This document shows positions 36,625 to 46,837 of a stretch of 64,000 bases of DNA, piece by piece. Both the position numbers and the translations under genes were made by a program. This DNA comes from an uncultured Gammaproteobacteria bacterium. GTDB taxonomy: Bacteria; Pseudomonadota; Gammaproteobacteria; Pseudomonadales; Pseudohongiellaceae. Location of the stretch: contig CAINTJ010000029.1 in assembly GCA_903853385.1 (NCBI GenBank), positions 1-64,000 on the forward strand, read 5' to 3'. A model generated the notes under the pieces. It did no database searches. It was not told the DNA's origin and was given only the letters and a program-made list of their open reading frames with translations. Position 1 is the stretch's first letter. Each line of letters starts with the position of its first letter.

Positions 36625-37845
36625 ATGGAACAGCCTGCATCAGTGTTTTCATTTCTGCTGGTCCTCATAGCCATTGGCTTGGCATGGCTGGCTGGTTACC
36701 GAAGCCGATTTCATCATTTCCCAGGGCTCAAACGCAGCCCACAACAGGATTATTTCGTTGGCCTGAACTATCTGCTTAATGATGAGCCGGATGATGCCAT
36801 CGATATTTTCATTGAAGCCCTTGAAGTCAATTCCGACACGTTGGCAACGCATCTGGCGCTGGGGACTCTGTTGCGGCGTCGCGGCAAGGTGGATCGTTCC
36901 ATTGCCCATTACCAGCAACTTCTGGATAGCTCCACCTTCTCGGGCCGTGAGCAATGTGAAATAAAAATCCAACTGGTGCGCAGTTATATTGCTGCGGGTT
37001 TGCTTGATCGCGCTGAGCGTCTGCTGGAAGAATTGGTCAAAACTCCACCGGCCAGCCGTGAAATTGCACTGGGATTGGCAGTCACCGTATTCCAAAAAGA
37101 GAAAGAATGGCTGAAGGCGCTGGCTGCAGCCAATGAGTTGCTGCAAATTTGCCAGTCTCACATACGCTCGGAAATCCAATTGCAGGCATCACATTTTCAT
37201 TGTGAACTGGCAGAAACTGAACTCAAGACGTGTAATTTTGATGCTGCCCGTGAAGAGTTGCGCAAGGCGATACAGGTCTGTCGACACAACGTCCGCATTT
37301 ACCTGATAGAAGGCAAACTGGAATCATTGGTCGGGGCACCCAGAGAGGCAGTGCGGGCCTTGCTCAAGGTCGGTCAGTTTGATCCAGCTTTTGCGCATGA
37401 AGCTGCGGAAGATTTACGGGTCAATCTGCAGAAATCGGGAGTAGACAAACAGTTGTCTGGCTTGATGGAGGATAAAGCGGAGTTGGGCAGTGAATCCAGG
37501 CAGATCCTTGATAATGTTGCCAGCATTGCCCGTCAGCAAGGCGAAGATGAGGCTTTGAACTTCCTGTTGCCACAACTCAAGGTCAGGCCTTCGTTATCGT
37601 TGCTGGCCCAGTCGTTGTCGCTATCGATCAAGCAGGATTCCAGAATGCAGTCCAGGGTATTGGAGTTAGGCGCTTCCTTGCTTACTCAGCACCTGCTCAA
37701 TTCACCACATTACCGCTGTGAGAATTGCGGGTTTGAGCTCAGGAGCATGCATTGGCTGTGTCCTGGTTGCAGTCGCTGGGGCATGGTGAAGCCACTGGAT
37801 GATCGTATCAGCTACAGTCACGAGGATTTGTCCACTCCATCGTGA
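36625..37845 (+). CDS. lapB: LPS assembly/regulation protein LapB (YciM)
   Basis: A 406-residue inner-membrane protein with one N-terminal helix (about 6-24), TPR repeats through the cytoplasmic part and a C-terminal rubredoxin-like metal site (CENCG...CPGC). In E. coli LapB presents LpxC to FtsH, setting lipopolysaccharide synthesis. The partner gene lapA, normally just upstream, is absent: only about 65 bp separate ihfB from lapB. pyrF follows, as in E. coli. Confidence 0.94.
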   Translation: MEQPASVFSFLLVLIAIGLAWLAGYRSRFHHFPGLKRSPQQDYFVGLNYLLNDEPDDAIDIFIEALEVNSDTLATHLALGTLLRRRGKVDRSIAHYQQLLDSSTFSGREQCEIKIQLVRSYIAAGLLDRAERLLEELVKTPPASREIALGLAVTVFQKEKEWLKALAAANELLQICQSHIRSEIQLQASHFHCELAETELKTCNFDAAREELRKAIQVCRHNVRIYLIEGKLESLVGAPREAVRALLKVGQFDPAFAHEAAEDLRVNLQKSGVDKQLSGLMEDKAELGSESRQILDNVASIARQQGEDEALNFLLPQLKVRPSLSLLAQSLSLSIKQDSRMQSRVLELGASLLTQHLLNSPHYRCENCGFELRSMHWLCPGCSRWGMVKPLDDRISYSHEDLSTPS

Positions 37846-37895
37846 GGAGCGTTATACTTGCATCCTGTTTTCCTTAGCGTCCCCATTCAATTTGC

Positions 37896-38597
37896 ATGCG
37901 TGAAACCAAGCCTCTTATCATCGCCCTTGACTTTGCCAATACCCGCGAAGCCTTCCTTTTGGTTGATCAATTGGACCCGGCTCTGTGTCGCGTCAAAATT
38001 GGCAAGGAGATGTTTACCCGTTTCGGTCCGGATCTGGTCAAGCGTGTAATCAATTCAGGCTTCGAAGTCTTTCTTGATCTGAAATTCCATGACATCCCCA
38101 ATACTGTTGCCGGTGCCGTTGCGGCTGCAGCCGATCTGGGTATCTGGATGGTAAATGTCCACGCAAGCGGTGGTCGCGCGATGATGGAAGCGGCCAGAAA
38201 TTGTCTGGGAGAAAATCCCACCACCAAATTGATTGCAGTGACCGTTCTGACCAGCCTTGCCTCCAGTGACCTGCATGAAGTGGGAGTGCAAGGAACCGCT
38301 GAAGAACAAGTTATGCGACTTGCCCGTCTGGCAGCGGATTGTGGTCTGGATGGCGTGGTCTGTTCTGCCAGGGAAACTGCACTGCTGCGACAGGGCCTTC
38401 AACCGGATTTTTTGCTGATTACCCCAGGCATTCGACCGGTTGGAGACAGTGCCGGCGATCAAAAACGCACTGAAACCCCTGCAGCTGCGCTGGCAATGGG
38501 CAGTAATTATCTGGTCATCGGCCGTCCGGTAACCCAGGCTACCGATCCTCTTCTCAAACTCAAACAGATCCTGCACGAAATCCACAGCAAAATCTGA
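37896..38597 (+). CDS. pyrF: Orotidine 5'-phosphate decarboxylase
   Basis: A 233-residue enzyme that makes UMP from OMP. The active-site motif [11 protein letters not shown] holds the catalytic Lys and Asp, and the phosphate-binding end ITPGIRP and YLVIGRPVT are present. It lies 50 bp after lapB in the usual order. Confidence 0.97.
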   Translation: MRETKPLIIALDFANTREAFLLVDQLDPALCRVKIGKEMFTRFGPDLVKRVINSGFEVFLDLKFHDIPNTVAGAVAAAADLGIWMVNVHASGGRAMMEAARNCLGENPTTKLIAVTVLTSLASSDLHEVGVQGTAEEQVMRLARLAADCGLDGVVCSARETALLRQGLQPDFLLITPGIRPVGDSAGDQKRTETPAAALAMGSNYLVIGRPVTQATDPLLKLKQILHEIHSKI

Positions 38598-38654
38598 GGC
38601 CTCTGCTATGTTGAGCTGGCAGCAATATCGCTGCTAATTTCTCAAGGAGGATGC

Positions 38655-38975
38655 ATGAAAACACTAATTTCAACACAGGCTTTGAAACTCCTGCTTGTGG
38701 CCAGTCTGGCATTGGGCATTGGTATCACCCCAGTCCGGTTGCTGGCCGAGGAGCATGTCAAAGAACATGCAGTGGCCAAACAGGTGAATATCAACAAGGC
38801 AGATGCCCAGACCATCGCAGATCTGCTGGTGGGAATAGGGGTTGCCAAAGCCAAAGCAATTGTCAAATTCAGGGAGACCCATGGCCCCTTCAAGAGCATT
38901 GATCAATTGCAAGAAGTAAACGGCATTGGTGAAGCGATTATCGCGACTAACCGGCAAAGAATAACCCTGGAATAG
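38655..38975 (+). CDS. ComEA-like helix-hairpin-helix protein
   Basis: A 106-residue exported protein with a signal segment (about 10-31) and two helix-hairpin-helix motifs (VNINKADAQTIADLLVGIG, and LQEVNGIGEAII) that bind DNA without sequence specificity. ComEA acts in DNA uptake in naturally competent bacteria; short forms like this occur beside wbpM in Pseudomonas. AAGGAGG before the ATG is strong. A terminator follows at once. Confidence 0.93.
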   Translation: MKTLISTQALKLLLVASLALGIGITPVRLLAEEHVKEHAVAKQVNINKADAQTIADLLVGIGVAKAKAIVKFRETHGPFKSIDQLQEVNGIGEAIIATNRQRITLE

Positions 38976-38985
38976 TTGCAAAGTG

Positions 38986-39012
38986 AAAAGGCGTCGAAAG
39001 ACGCCTTTTTTC
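38986..39012 (+). terminator. Rho-independent terminator after the comEA-like gene
   Basis: AAAAGGCGTC (38986-38995), loop GAAA, GACGCCTTTT (39000-39009) and further Ts. The 10-bp stem with T-run ends the lapB-pyrF-comEA transcript. Confidence 0.92.
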
Positions 39013-39098
39013 TTGGACAAGACGAGTCAGGACACTAGAATCACGAGCATCCGTAATGATTTCCTGTATATATGAGCGGGATATTGGAGAGCTGGTTG

Positions 39099-40109
39099 AT
39101 GTCCCTGGTTTTAATGCTAACGATAGCTTTTCTGGCGGCCTTTACGCTCACGGGGCTATGGTTGTTTGCAGCTCGCGCCAGAGCCTGGCTGGATCATCCT
39201 AATCTGCGTAGCTCCCATGAAATCCCGACTCCGCTGGGTGGCGGAGTCGGGATTGTGGCAGCATTTCTTGCCTTGTGGTTTTGGCAACAATATCCAGCTT
39301 TCAATTCACAAGAGTTTCGGGCCATTGTGGCAGTGCTGGCACTGGCGCTGGTTGGATTGCTTGATGATTTTTACAGACTCGGGATCAGATTGCGGCTGTT
39401 ACTGCAAGTCATGGCAGTAGGATCACTATGGCCGTTTCTGACAGGATTGCCGCCGCTGATGTTGCCATTTGCTCTTTCATTACATGGAGACGTGTTGGCA
39501 GCGTTGTTGTCTGTGGCAATTCTGTGGTTGGTAAATTTATACAATTTCATGGATGGCATTGATGCGCTGGCTGCCGCGGAAGCCATTTTTGTCAGTTGTG
39601 CTATCTCTGTGCTGGCAATACTGGGGGGCCTTCCCGTGCTGGATTCAAAAGCACTTTATCTGGGCGCAGCTGTAGCAGGCTTCCTTTTCTTCAATCTGCC
39701 TCCAGCCCGCATTTTCATGGGCGATGTTGGCAGTTATTTTTTGGGCTTTACCATCGCAATAATAGGTTTGCAGGAAATCTCGCAGGGGAGGCTGGGTTAT
39801 TGGTCATTACCAATACTGCTGGGTACATTTGTTGCCGATGCCACCACCACACTTTTGGGGCGGTTTCTGTCTGGTGCCGTGTGGTACCATCCCCACTGTA
39901 GCCACGCATACCAGTTGCTGGTCAGGCGCTGGCAAAATCATGGTCTGGTTGTGTTGTTTTATATGGTGGTAAATGCACTGTGGTTGTTTCCACTTGCATG
40001 GTGGTCGGAACGGCAACCGGATTATGGTTTCTGGATCACGATGTTGGCGTGGTTGCCGCTGGTAACAGGAGTCGCGTGGATCCGAAGAGTAAATTTTGTG
40101 CCATCCTGA
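39099..40109 (+). CDS. wbpL: Polyprenyl-phosphate glycosyl-1-phosphate transferase (WbpL-like)
   Basis: A 336-residue multi-helix membrane enzyme of the MraY/WecA family that starts O-antigen or capsule units on undecaprenyl phosphate. Motifs seen are DHPNLRSSHEIPTPLGGGVG, the Asp pair LLDDFYRLG, NLYNFMDGIDALAA and FLFFNLPPARIFMGDVGS. The ATG at 39099 has GGAGA 8 nt upstream and starts a clean membrane helix; 39072 is an in-frame alternative without one. It is paired with wbpM downstream; no other O-antigen genes are present. Confidence 0.9.
   Translation: MSLVLMLTIAFLAAFTLTGLWLFAARARAWLDHPNLRSSHEIPTPLGGGVGIVAAFLALWFWQQYPAFNSQEFRAIVAVLALALVGLLDDFYRLGIRLRLLLQVMAVGSLWPFLTGLPPLMLPFALSLHGDVLAALLSVAILWLVNLYNFMDGIDALAAAEAIFVSCAISVLAILGGLPVLDSKALYLGAAVAGFLFFNLPPARIFMGDVGSYFLGFTIAIIGLQEISQGRLGYWSLPILLGTFVADATTTLLGRFLSGAVWYHPHCSHAYQLLVRRWQNHGLVVLFYMVVNALWLFPLAWWSERQPDYGFWITMLAWLPLVTGVAWIRRVNFVPS
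39221..39254. repeat. Perfect 13-bp inverted repeat inside wbpL
   Basis: AATCCCGACTCCG (39221-39233) and CGGAGTCGGGATT (39242-39254) with an 8-nt loop, about 125 nt into the coding sequence. It encodes part of the conserved PTPLGGGVG segment yet forms an unusually stable hairpin. Confidence 0.7.
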
Positions 40110-40200
40110 TAAATCATGTCGGCGTTTTGCATGGTTATCAGTGCTTCCCGGGCGTTAATAACCGGGAAACGGATTACCCTGATTGGAGAAGGATCAGCTC

Positions 40201-42159
40201 ATGAAAATAAGCTCATTTGAATTATCAAGGTCAATCAAACAGTTGTTGCTGATGGTTGTAGATGCCACTTGCATGATGACTGCACTTTGGCTGTCAGTGA
40301 TCCTGGTCAGCCCGGAATATTTCACAAACAATCCGCTGGTGGATCTGCTTCGTTTCTTTCTATTCTGCACTTTCACCAGTCTTGTTTTTTTCCAGATTGC
40401 AGGACTTTACCGCACTGTCCTTCTCTACATGGGGTTGCAATCGGTAATAGTGATTCTGAAAGGCATCTCGCTGGGCGCCCTGGTTTCTACCTGTGCGGTC
40501 CTGCTGACGGGTACGTTGAATTTTTCTCCCCGCGCCATCCTCGTTTTCTGGATGATGTCGTTGTTGATGGTGGGCGGTTTGCGCTTTGCTGCCAAGCTGG
40601 CATTGCGCAGCATGATGCAAAATTTCCGTCCGCGTGAGCCGGTTATTATCTATGGCGCCGGCAGTTCCGGCATGCAGTTGGTTGCTTCAATTATCAATGG
40701 TGATCAATATGTGCCAGTCGCTTTTATTGATGATGATGAGACCGTTATTGGCAATGCCGTGCATGGCATAAAGGTTTATGCCCCGGTTTCACTGCGTGAA
40801 TTGATAGATAATTTCAGTGTCAGGCAGATTCTGCTGGCCATACCGTCCGCCACCCATGCTGAACGCAAACAAATCCTCAACAATTTGGAAAAACTGCCAG
40901 TACATGTCCGCACGGTTCCAGACCTGTTCGATATTGTTTCAGGCAAAGTCAGAGTCGATGAAATCCGCGATATCGACATTGAAGATTTGCTGGGCAGGGA
41001 TATTGTCCCGCCAGATCCGCAGTTAATGAGTGCATGTATAGAAGGCAGTAATGTGCTTATTACCGGAGCCGGGGGATCGATTGGTTCCGAGCTGTGCCGT
41101 CAGATAATACTGCTCAAACCCAATCACATGATCCTTTTTGACAATTCCGAATACGGCTTGTACACCATTGAAAATGAATTGCGTGAAACCTTGCGGTCGC
41201 TTGATGTCGGCAAAGAAATCAGGATAACCGCGCTGCTGGGGTCTGTATGCAACCAGAAGCTGGTTGAACATGTGCTGAGAAAATTTCCAGTGCGTACAGT
41301 CTATCATGCTGCAGCTTACAAGCAGGTGCCGATGGTGGAGAAAAACATTATCGAAGGCGTGCAAAACAATATCTTCGGCACGCTTATCCTGGCCAAAGCG
41401 GCTGCAAAATTCATGGTTCAAAATTTTGTTTTCATTTCAACGGACAAGGCGGTCAGACCTGCCAACGTGATGGGTGCTACCAAACGCTTTGCGGAGCAAA
41501 TACTGCAGGCATTGGCAGTAAAAGAAAAAACAACCCGGTTTTCAATGGTGAGATTTGGCAATGTGCTGGGTTCTTCAGGATCAGTAGTGCCGCTATTCCG
41601 CAAACAGATTTCGCAGGGTGGTCCCATCACCGTCACACACTCGGAAGTTACCCGTTATTTCATGACTGTGCAGGAAGCGGCGCAGCTGGTTATCCAGGCG
41701 GGTTCCATGGCGTCAGGTGCCGATGTGTTCGTACTGGACATGAACGAGCCGGTTCGTATCGTCGATCTGGCCAGAAAAATGATTCATCTGATGGGTTTTA
41801 TGGTGAAAGATGAGCGCAATCCCAATGGAGATGTGGCAATCGAATATACCGGGTTGCGTCCTGGCGAAAAACTCTACGAAGAGCTGCTGATTGGTGAGCA
41901 AGTCACCGGCACTGAACATCCCAAGATCATGAGAGCAGAAGAAGATTTTCTTTCATGGGAGCAGTTGCAGGCGTTATTGGCTCGTCTGGAGTCTGCTTGT
42001 GAAGAGCTGGATCAGACCAATATCCGCGAAGTGCTGGCGGAAGCCATAGGCGGCTTTGTGTCCAAGGAAACGCCCAGTGATCCCTTGTTCGAAGTGCAAG
42101 CCTATGAGCAATCCCTGGATGCCAAACGGGCAAAAATCCTGCCCCTGTTCAAGAATTGA
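40201..42159 (+). CDS. wbpM: UDP-sugar 4,6-dehydratase, WbpM/PglF type
   Basis: A 652-residue membrane protein with four N-terminal helices, a first Rossmann-like region (about 150-270) and a C-terminal SDR dehydratase domain (TGAGGSIGSELCRQI; STDKAVRPANVMGATKR with the catalytic Met/Lys; MVRFGNVLGSSGSVVPLF). WbpM makes the 4-keto-6-deoxy intermediate of rare amino sugars in surface polysaccharides. GGAGAAGGA precedes the ATG at 40201. A small hairpin (TTCCCGG 40145-40151, CCGGGAA 40162-40168) lies between wbpL and wbpM. Confidence 0.94.
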   Translation: MKISSFELSRSIKQLLLMVVDATCMMTALWLSVILVSPEYFTNNPLVDLLRFFLFCTFTSLVFFQIAGLYRTVLLYMGLQSVIVILKGISLGALVSTCAVLLTGTLNFSPRAILVFWMMSLLMVGGLRFAAKLALRSMMQNFRPREPVIIYGAGSSGMQLVASIINGDQYVPVAFIDDDETVIGNAVHGIKVYAPVSLRELIDNFSVRQILLAIPSATHAERKQILNNLEKLPVHVRTVPDLFDIVSGKVRVDEIRDIDIEDLLGRDIVPPDPQLMSACIEGSNVLITGAGGSIGSELCRQIILLKPNHMILFDNSEYGLYTIENELRETLRSLDVGKEIRITALLGSVCNQKLVEHVLRKFPVRTVYHAAAYKQVPMVEKNIIEGVQNNIFGTLILAKAAAKFMVQNFVFISTDKAVRPANVMGATKRFAEQILQALAVKEKTTRFSMVRFGNVLGSSGSVVPLFRKQISQGGPITVTHSEVTRYFMTVQEAAQLVIQAGSMASGADVFVLDMNEPVRIVDLARKMIHLMGFMVKDERNPNGDVAIEYTGLRPGEKLYEELLIGEQVTGTEHPKIMRAEEDFLSWEQLQALLARLESACEELDQTNIREVLAEAIGGFVSKETPSDPLFEVQAYEQSLDAKRAKILPLFKN

Positions 42160-42219
42160 TTGGTATTGCTAACCTGGCAGCCGCGAGAAATCAGAGCTGG
42201 TGTGAAGGGAATTCAAGAT

Positions 42220-42294
42220 TGGCTGCCCAACCTGGGCTCGAACCAGGAACCAAGTGATTAACAGTCACCTACTCTACCATTGAGCTATTGGGCA
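42220..42294 (-). tRNA. tRNA-Asn (GUU)
   Basis: Cloverleaf on the minus strand including encoded CCA. Acceptor TGCCCAA/TTGGGCA, anticodon loop CTGTTAA with anticodon GTT closed by GGTGA/TCACT, and T-arm CCTGG-TTCGAGC-CCAGG all fit. It lies between wbpM and uvrB. The remaining gap to uvrB (42295-42485) shows no gene and no LexA-box. Confidence 0.95.
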
Positions 42295-42485
42295 GTGTCT
42301 GAAGCAAAAAAGTTGCGATGCGACACATCAATAATCTTGAAGGCGCGCATGGTAATTACATTTGAATAGCAGGTCAACGGGTGCGATCGCTTTCAACTAC
42401 ATGCTTAAGCTCATTTTGGTAAAAAAGTGCTGAAAATCCGGTTCGTGAATTAGAATCCCTGTTTCCGCTTTCCTTTTGCAGCTGC

Positions 42486-44507
42486 GTGAACAAGTTATTC
42501 AAACTCAAGGCACCATTCCTTCCGGCCGGCGATCAGCCCCAAGCCATCGACAAGCTGTTGCAAGGGCTCAGGGATGGCCTGGCGGCGCAGACACTGCTGG
42601 GTGTGACCGGATCCGGCAAAACCTTCACTATTGCCAATGTGATTGCCGAATCGCAGCGGCCATGCCTGTTGATGGCGCCCAACAAAACTCTGGCTGCCCA
42701 GCTCTATGCCGAGCTCAAGGAGTTTTTCCCGGACAATGCCATCGAGTATTTTGTTTCTTACTATGACTACTATCAGCCGGAGGCTTATGTTCCATCCTCC
42801 GATTCCTATATTGAAAAAGATTCCAGCATCAATGAGCACATAGAACAAATGCGCTTGTCTGCGACCAAGTCTTTGCTGGAGCGGCGGGATGTAGTGGTTG
42901 TCGCGACGGTTTCCTGCATTTATGGTCTTGGCGATCCTGCCGCCTATCTGAACATGGTGCTGCAGCTCAAAGTGGGTGCCAAGCTGGACCAAAGAACTTT
43001 GTTGAAGAAGCTGTCCGAACTGCAGTACACGCGCAATGAAATGGATTTATATCGCGCTCACTATCGGGTCCGGGGGGATGTAATTGACATTTTTCCCGCG
43101 GAATCAGATGAAAATGCCATCAGGATAGAGCTGTTTGATGATGACATTGAAAGTTTGGCCTATTTCGATCCTTTGACGGGGGCCATCATCAGCAAGGAGC
43201 AGGAACTTACCATTTTTCCCAAGTCCCATTACGTTACACCCAGGGACAGGATGCTGAGTGCTGCCGAGCAAATCAGGATTGAGCTGAAACAGCGTTTGCA
43301 AGTGCTGCTGGAAAACAATCAGTTGGTTGAAGCCCAGCGTTTGCAACAACGGACCCAATTTGATTTGGAAATGATCCAGGAATTGGGTTATTGCACCGGT
43401 ATTGAAAATTACTCCCGGTTTCTGTCGGGGCGGGATGCCGGTCAGCCACCGCCCACTTTGTTTGATTATTTGCCACTTGATGCATTTGTGGTGGTTGACG
43501 AATCACATGTGGCAATCCCGCAGATTGGAGCAATGTTCAAAGGTGACCGCTCCCGCAAAGAGACCCTGGTGCAATATGGGTTCAGACTCCCATCAGCCCT
43601 GGATAACCGTCCATTGCGGTTTGACGAGTGGGAGTCTCTGGTGCCCCAGTTGATCTTTGTATCTGCGACCCCCGCGGCCTATGAAGCGGAAAAGCAGGGA
43701 CAACTGGTTCAGCAGCTGGTGCGTCCCACCGGCCTGATTGATCCGGAGCCGGAAATCAGGCCCGCACTGCATCAGGTGGATGATTTGCTGGCAGAAGCCG
43801 GATTGAGAATTGCTGTTGGTGAGCGCGTTCTGGTTACTGTATTGACCAAACGCATGGCGGAAGATCTTACCGATTACCTGGCTGACCATGGAATCAAAGT
43901 CCGTTATTTGCACTCCGACATCGATACCGTGGAAAGGATGGAGATCATCAGGGATCTGCGCCTGGGAGTATTCGATGTGCTGGTAGGCATCAATTTGTTA
44001 AGGGAGGGGCTGGATATACCCGAAGTGTCGCTGGTAGCCATCATGGACGCCGATAAAGAGGGGTTTTTGCGTTCCGAGCGCTCGCTTATCCAGACCATGG
44101 GGCGAGCCGCACGTAACCTCAATGGCAAAGCAATTCTGTATGCAGATAGAGTGACAGGATCCATGGAGCGCGCCATTGCTATGACGCTGGAGCGCAGAAA
44201 GGTTCAGACCCAGTTCAATCTTGATCACGGAATTGTGCCGCGGGGCGTGCGTAAAACCATTAATGAGTCTCTGGATCAGGGCTACACAGATCAGCAAGCG
44301 AAGCAGGAGCTGGTGCTCAAGGCACGGTCTGGTAAAGGCAGTGGTTTCCTCAAGCCCGGTGAGAAGTTAACCACAGCCCAAATGAGTGCGCATATCAAGG
44401 AGTTGGAACACAAAATGTTCGAGCATGCCAAGAATCTCGAGTTTGAGGCTGCTGCCGCCATTCGGGATGAATTGGCACGATTGAACCAATTCCTGTTAAC
44501 GATCTAA
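42486..44507 (+). CDS. uvrB: Excinuclease ABC subunit B
   Basis: A 673-residue helicase-like subunit of nucleotide excision repair that takes damage from UvrA and loads UvrC. Walker A (GVTGSGKTF), the beta-hairpin region ([20 protein letters not shown]), the helicase motif GRAARN and the C-terminal UVR coiled coil (about 630-665) are present. The start codon is GTG. No CTG-N10-CAG LexA box is seen upstream, unlike E. coli. Confidence 0.97.
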   Translation: MNKLFKLKAPFLPAGDQPQAIDKLLQGLRDGLAAQTLLGVTGSGKTFTIANVIAESQRPCLLMAPNKTLAAQLYAELKEFFPDNAIEYFVSYYDYYQPEAYVPSSDSYIEKDSSINEHIEQMRLSATKSLLERRDVVVVATVSCIYGLGDPAAYLNMVLQLKVGAKLDQRTLLKKLSELQYTRNEMDLYRAHYRVRGDVIDIFPAESDENAIRIELFDDDIESLAYFDPLTGAIISKEQELTIFPKSHYVTPRDRMLSAAEQIRIELKQRLQVLLENNQLVEAQRLQQRTQFDLEMIQELGYCTGIENYSRFLSGRDAGQPPPTLFDYLPLDAFVVVDESHVAIPQIGAMFKGDRSRKETLVQYGFRLPSALDNRPLRFDEWESLVPQLIFVSATPAAYEAEKQGQLVQQLVRPTGLIDPEPEIRPALHQVDDLLAEAGLRIAVGERVLVTVLTKRMAEDLTDYLADHGIKVRYLHSDIDTVERMEIIRDLRLGVFDVLVGINLLREGLDIPEVSLVAIMDADKEGFLRSERSLIQTMGRAARNLNGKAILYADRVTGSMERAIAMTLERRKVQTQFNLDHGIVPRGVRKTINESLDQGYTDQQAKQELVLKARSGKGSGFLKPGEKLTTAQMSAHIKELEHKMFEHAKNLEFEAAAAIRDELARLNQFLLTI

Positions 44508-44724
44508 GGCTTGTACGCGGCCAGACTTGCGCTCCCAACAGTAATTCTCGATGTAATCAGCCAAAGCGGTTGATTTCCTTGTAGTTTGGCAGACTGGCCA
44601 ATATAATCGCCAACCTTTTGCAGCCGAAGCAGGTGCGCGGAATGCTGTTTATGTATAACTCGTCGTTTGTGTCCAAAGTCGAGTTGCTACATGAGCGGTT
44701 TTTGCGGGCTTTTCGGCTGGATAC

Positions 44725-44801
<77 letters not shown>

Positions 44802-44818
44802 CTTTTTGAAACATATAA

Positions 44819-46738
44819 ATGATTGTTATTACGCTACCAGATGGCAGCAAGCGTCAGTTTCCTGCTGCTACCACAATACAACAAGTGGCCGAATCCATTG
44901 GTCCAGGCTTGGCAAAGGCTGCCCTGGCTGGCAAGGTGGACGGGCAGTTGTGTGATACCTCTCATCTGATTGAAGGGGATGCAAGCCTTAGCATCATCAC
45001 TGCACGTGATGCCGAGGGGCTTGAGGTTGTCCGCCATTCCTGTGCGCATTTGATGGCGCATGCAGTCAAGAAACTGTTCCCTGCTGCGCAGGTCACCATA
45101 GGTCCGGTAATAGAAAATGGTTTCTATTACGACTTTTCCTTTGAGCGCGCTTTCACCACCGAAGATCTGGTGGCAATCGAAGCGGAAATGGAAAAACTGG
45201 TTGGTGAAGACATTAAAGTTGAACGTTCTTTGATGACGCGAACGGATGCGATTACTTTTTTCGAAAAGCTGGGCGAAACATACAAAGTAGAAATCATTGC
45301 GAGTATTCCTTCCGAACAAGGCTTGTCCTTCTATCGCCAGGGCGACTTCATCGATCTGTGCCGTGGCCCCCATGTGCCTTCTACCGGACACATCAAAGCC
45401 TTCAAGCTCATGTCGGTTGCCGGTGCTTATTGGCGTGGCGATTCCAAGAATGCCATGTTGCAGCGCATCTATGGTACTGCCTGGACCGACAAGAAAGCGC
45501 TCAAAGATTACTTACACATGCTGGAAGAGGCCGAGCGGCGCGATCACCGCAAAATCGGCAAGAAACTGGATTTGTTCCATTTCCAGGAAGAAGCACCCGG
45601 CATGGCGTTCTGGCATCCAAAAGGCTGGAAGATTTATCAGAGTATTAAAAAATACATGCAAGAGCTGCTGATTCAGCACAACTATCATGAGATCAATACT
45701 CCGCAGCTGGTCGATTATTCACTGTGGGAAAAGTCTGGCCACGCCGACAAATTTGCTGAGCAAATGTTTCAGGTTGAATCGGAAAGCAGGCTCTACGCCA
45801 TCAAGCCAATGAATTGCCCTTGTCATATCCAGGTCTTCAACCAGGGACTCAAGAGCTACCGGGAACTGCCGTTAAGGTTCGCTGAGTTTGGATCCTGCCA
45901 TCGCTACGAGCCCTCCGGCAGCATGCACGGCTTGATGCGTGTCAGGAGCTTCACGCAGGATGACGGGCATATCTTTTGTACTGAAGCGCAAATCCAGTCC
46001 GAAGTTTCTGATTTCATAAAGCTGGTGTACGAGGTGTATCAGGATTTCGGCTTCAATGAGATCACGCTCAGATTGTCCACGCGCCCAGCCAAACGGGTAG
46101 GCTCTGATGAAGTGTGGGACAAGGCAGAAGAAGCATTGAAAGTAGCGCTCGACAGCACTGGCCGCAAGTGGCAGTTGCTGCCTGGTGAAGGGGCTTTCTA
46201 TGGCCCCAAAATCGAATTTGCGCTCAAGGACTGCATGGGCCGTGAACAGCAATGCGGCACCATCCAGGTCGACTTTTCAATGCCAGGTCGCTTAGGTGCC
46301 CAAGATGTGGCTGAAGATAACCACAAGCACACCCCGGTAATGTTGCATCGGGCTATTTTTGGCTCATTTGAGCGCTTTATTGGCATTTTGATTGAACACT
46401 ATGAAGGTTCTTTCCCGGCCTGGTTGGCCCCGATGCAAGTCGAGGTAATGAATATTACCGATCGTCAGGCCCAATATTGCACAAATGTTGTGAAAGCCTT
46501 GCAAAACAACGGCTTCCGAGCAGAAGCTGACTTGAGAAATGAGAAGATCGGCTTTAAAATTCGTGAACACACAATTCAGCGTGTCCCGTTCATGCTGGTA
46601 GCGGGCGACAAGGAAGTAGAAGCAGGCACTTTGGCTGTCAGGGATCGAACCGGCAAGGACTATGGCGTCATGACGCTGGAAGCCTTCATTGAGCTGCTCA
46701 CTGCAGATGTGGCAAAGCTGGGCAGACAGTCTGCCTGA
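44819..46738 (+). CDS. thrS: Threonyl-tRNA synthetase
   Basis: A 639-residue class II synthetase with an N-terminal TGS domain (1-60), an editing domain with [12 protein letters not shown], the catalytic core (motif 2 [20 protein letters not shown]) and the anticodon-binding domain. Zn ligands lie in MNCPCH and downstream histidines. It opens the thrS-infC-rpmI-rplT-pheST-ihfA run conserved in gammaproteobacteria. Confidence 0.98.
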   Translation: MIVITLPDGSKRQFPAATTIQQVAESIGPGLAKAALAGKVDGQLCDTSHLIEGDASLSIITARDAEGLEVVRHSCAHLMAHAVKKLFPAAQVTIGPVIENGFYYDFSFERAFTTEDLVAIEAEMEKLVGEDIKVERSLMTRTDAITFFEKLGETYKVEIIASIPSEQGLSFYRQGDFIDLCRGPHVPSTGHIKAFKLMSVAGAYWRGDSKNAMLQRIYGTAWTDKKALKDYLHMLEEAERRDHRKIGKKLDLFHFQEEAPGMAFWHPKGWKIYQSIKKYMQELLIQHNYHEINTPQLVDYSLWEKSGHADKFAEQMFQVESESRLYAIKPMNCPCHIQVFNQGLKSYRELPLRFAEFGSCHRYEPSGSMHGLMRVRSFTQDDGHIFCTEAQIQSEVSDFIKLVYEVYQDFGFNEITLRLSTRPAKRVGSDEVWDKAEEALKVALDSTGRKWQLLPGEGAFYGPKIEFALKDCMGREQQCGTIQVDFSMPGRLGAQDVAEDNHKHTPVMLHRAIFGSFERFIGILIEHYEGSFPAWLAPMQVEVMNITDRQAQYCTNVVKALQNNGFRAEADLRNEKIGFKIREHTIQRVPFMLVAGDKEVEAGTLAVRDRTGKDYGVMTLEAFIELLTADVAKLGRQSA

Positions 46739-46764
46739 AGCAGTGCAACATGAGCTGCACGACA

Positions 46765-46818
46765 TTGGTAAAAGACCAGTAGTTGGTAAAAGACAAAAAG
46801 TCGGTAAAAGAGAAGAAG
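46765..46818 (+). repeat. Three tandem 18-bp repeats between thrS and infC
   Basis: Units start TTGGTAAAAGACCAGTAG (46765-46782), TTGGTAAAAGACAAAAAG (46783-46800) and TCGGTAAAAGAGAAGAAG (46801-46818). They share GGTAAAAGA, grow more purine-rich toward infC and end just before its Shine-Dalgarno sequence. Confidence 0.85.
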
Positions 46819-46837
46819 TCGACACGAGGTAATGGTT

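Noticed and set aside
42295-42485. Possible LexA box upstream of uvrB
   Set aside because: No CTG-N10-CAG match was found; SOS control of uvrB cannot be claimed here.
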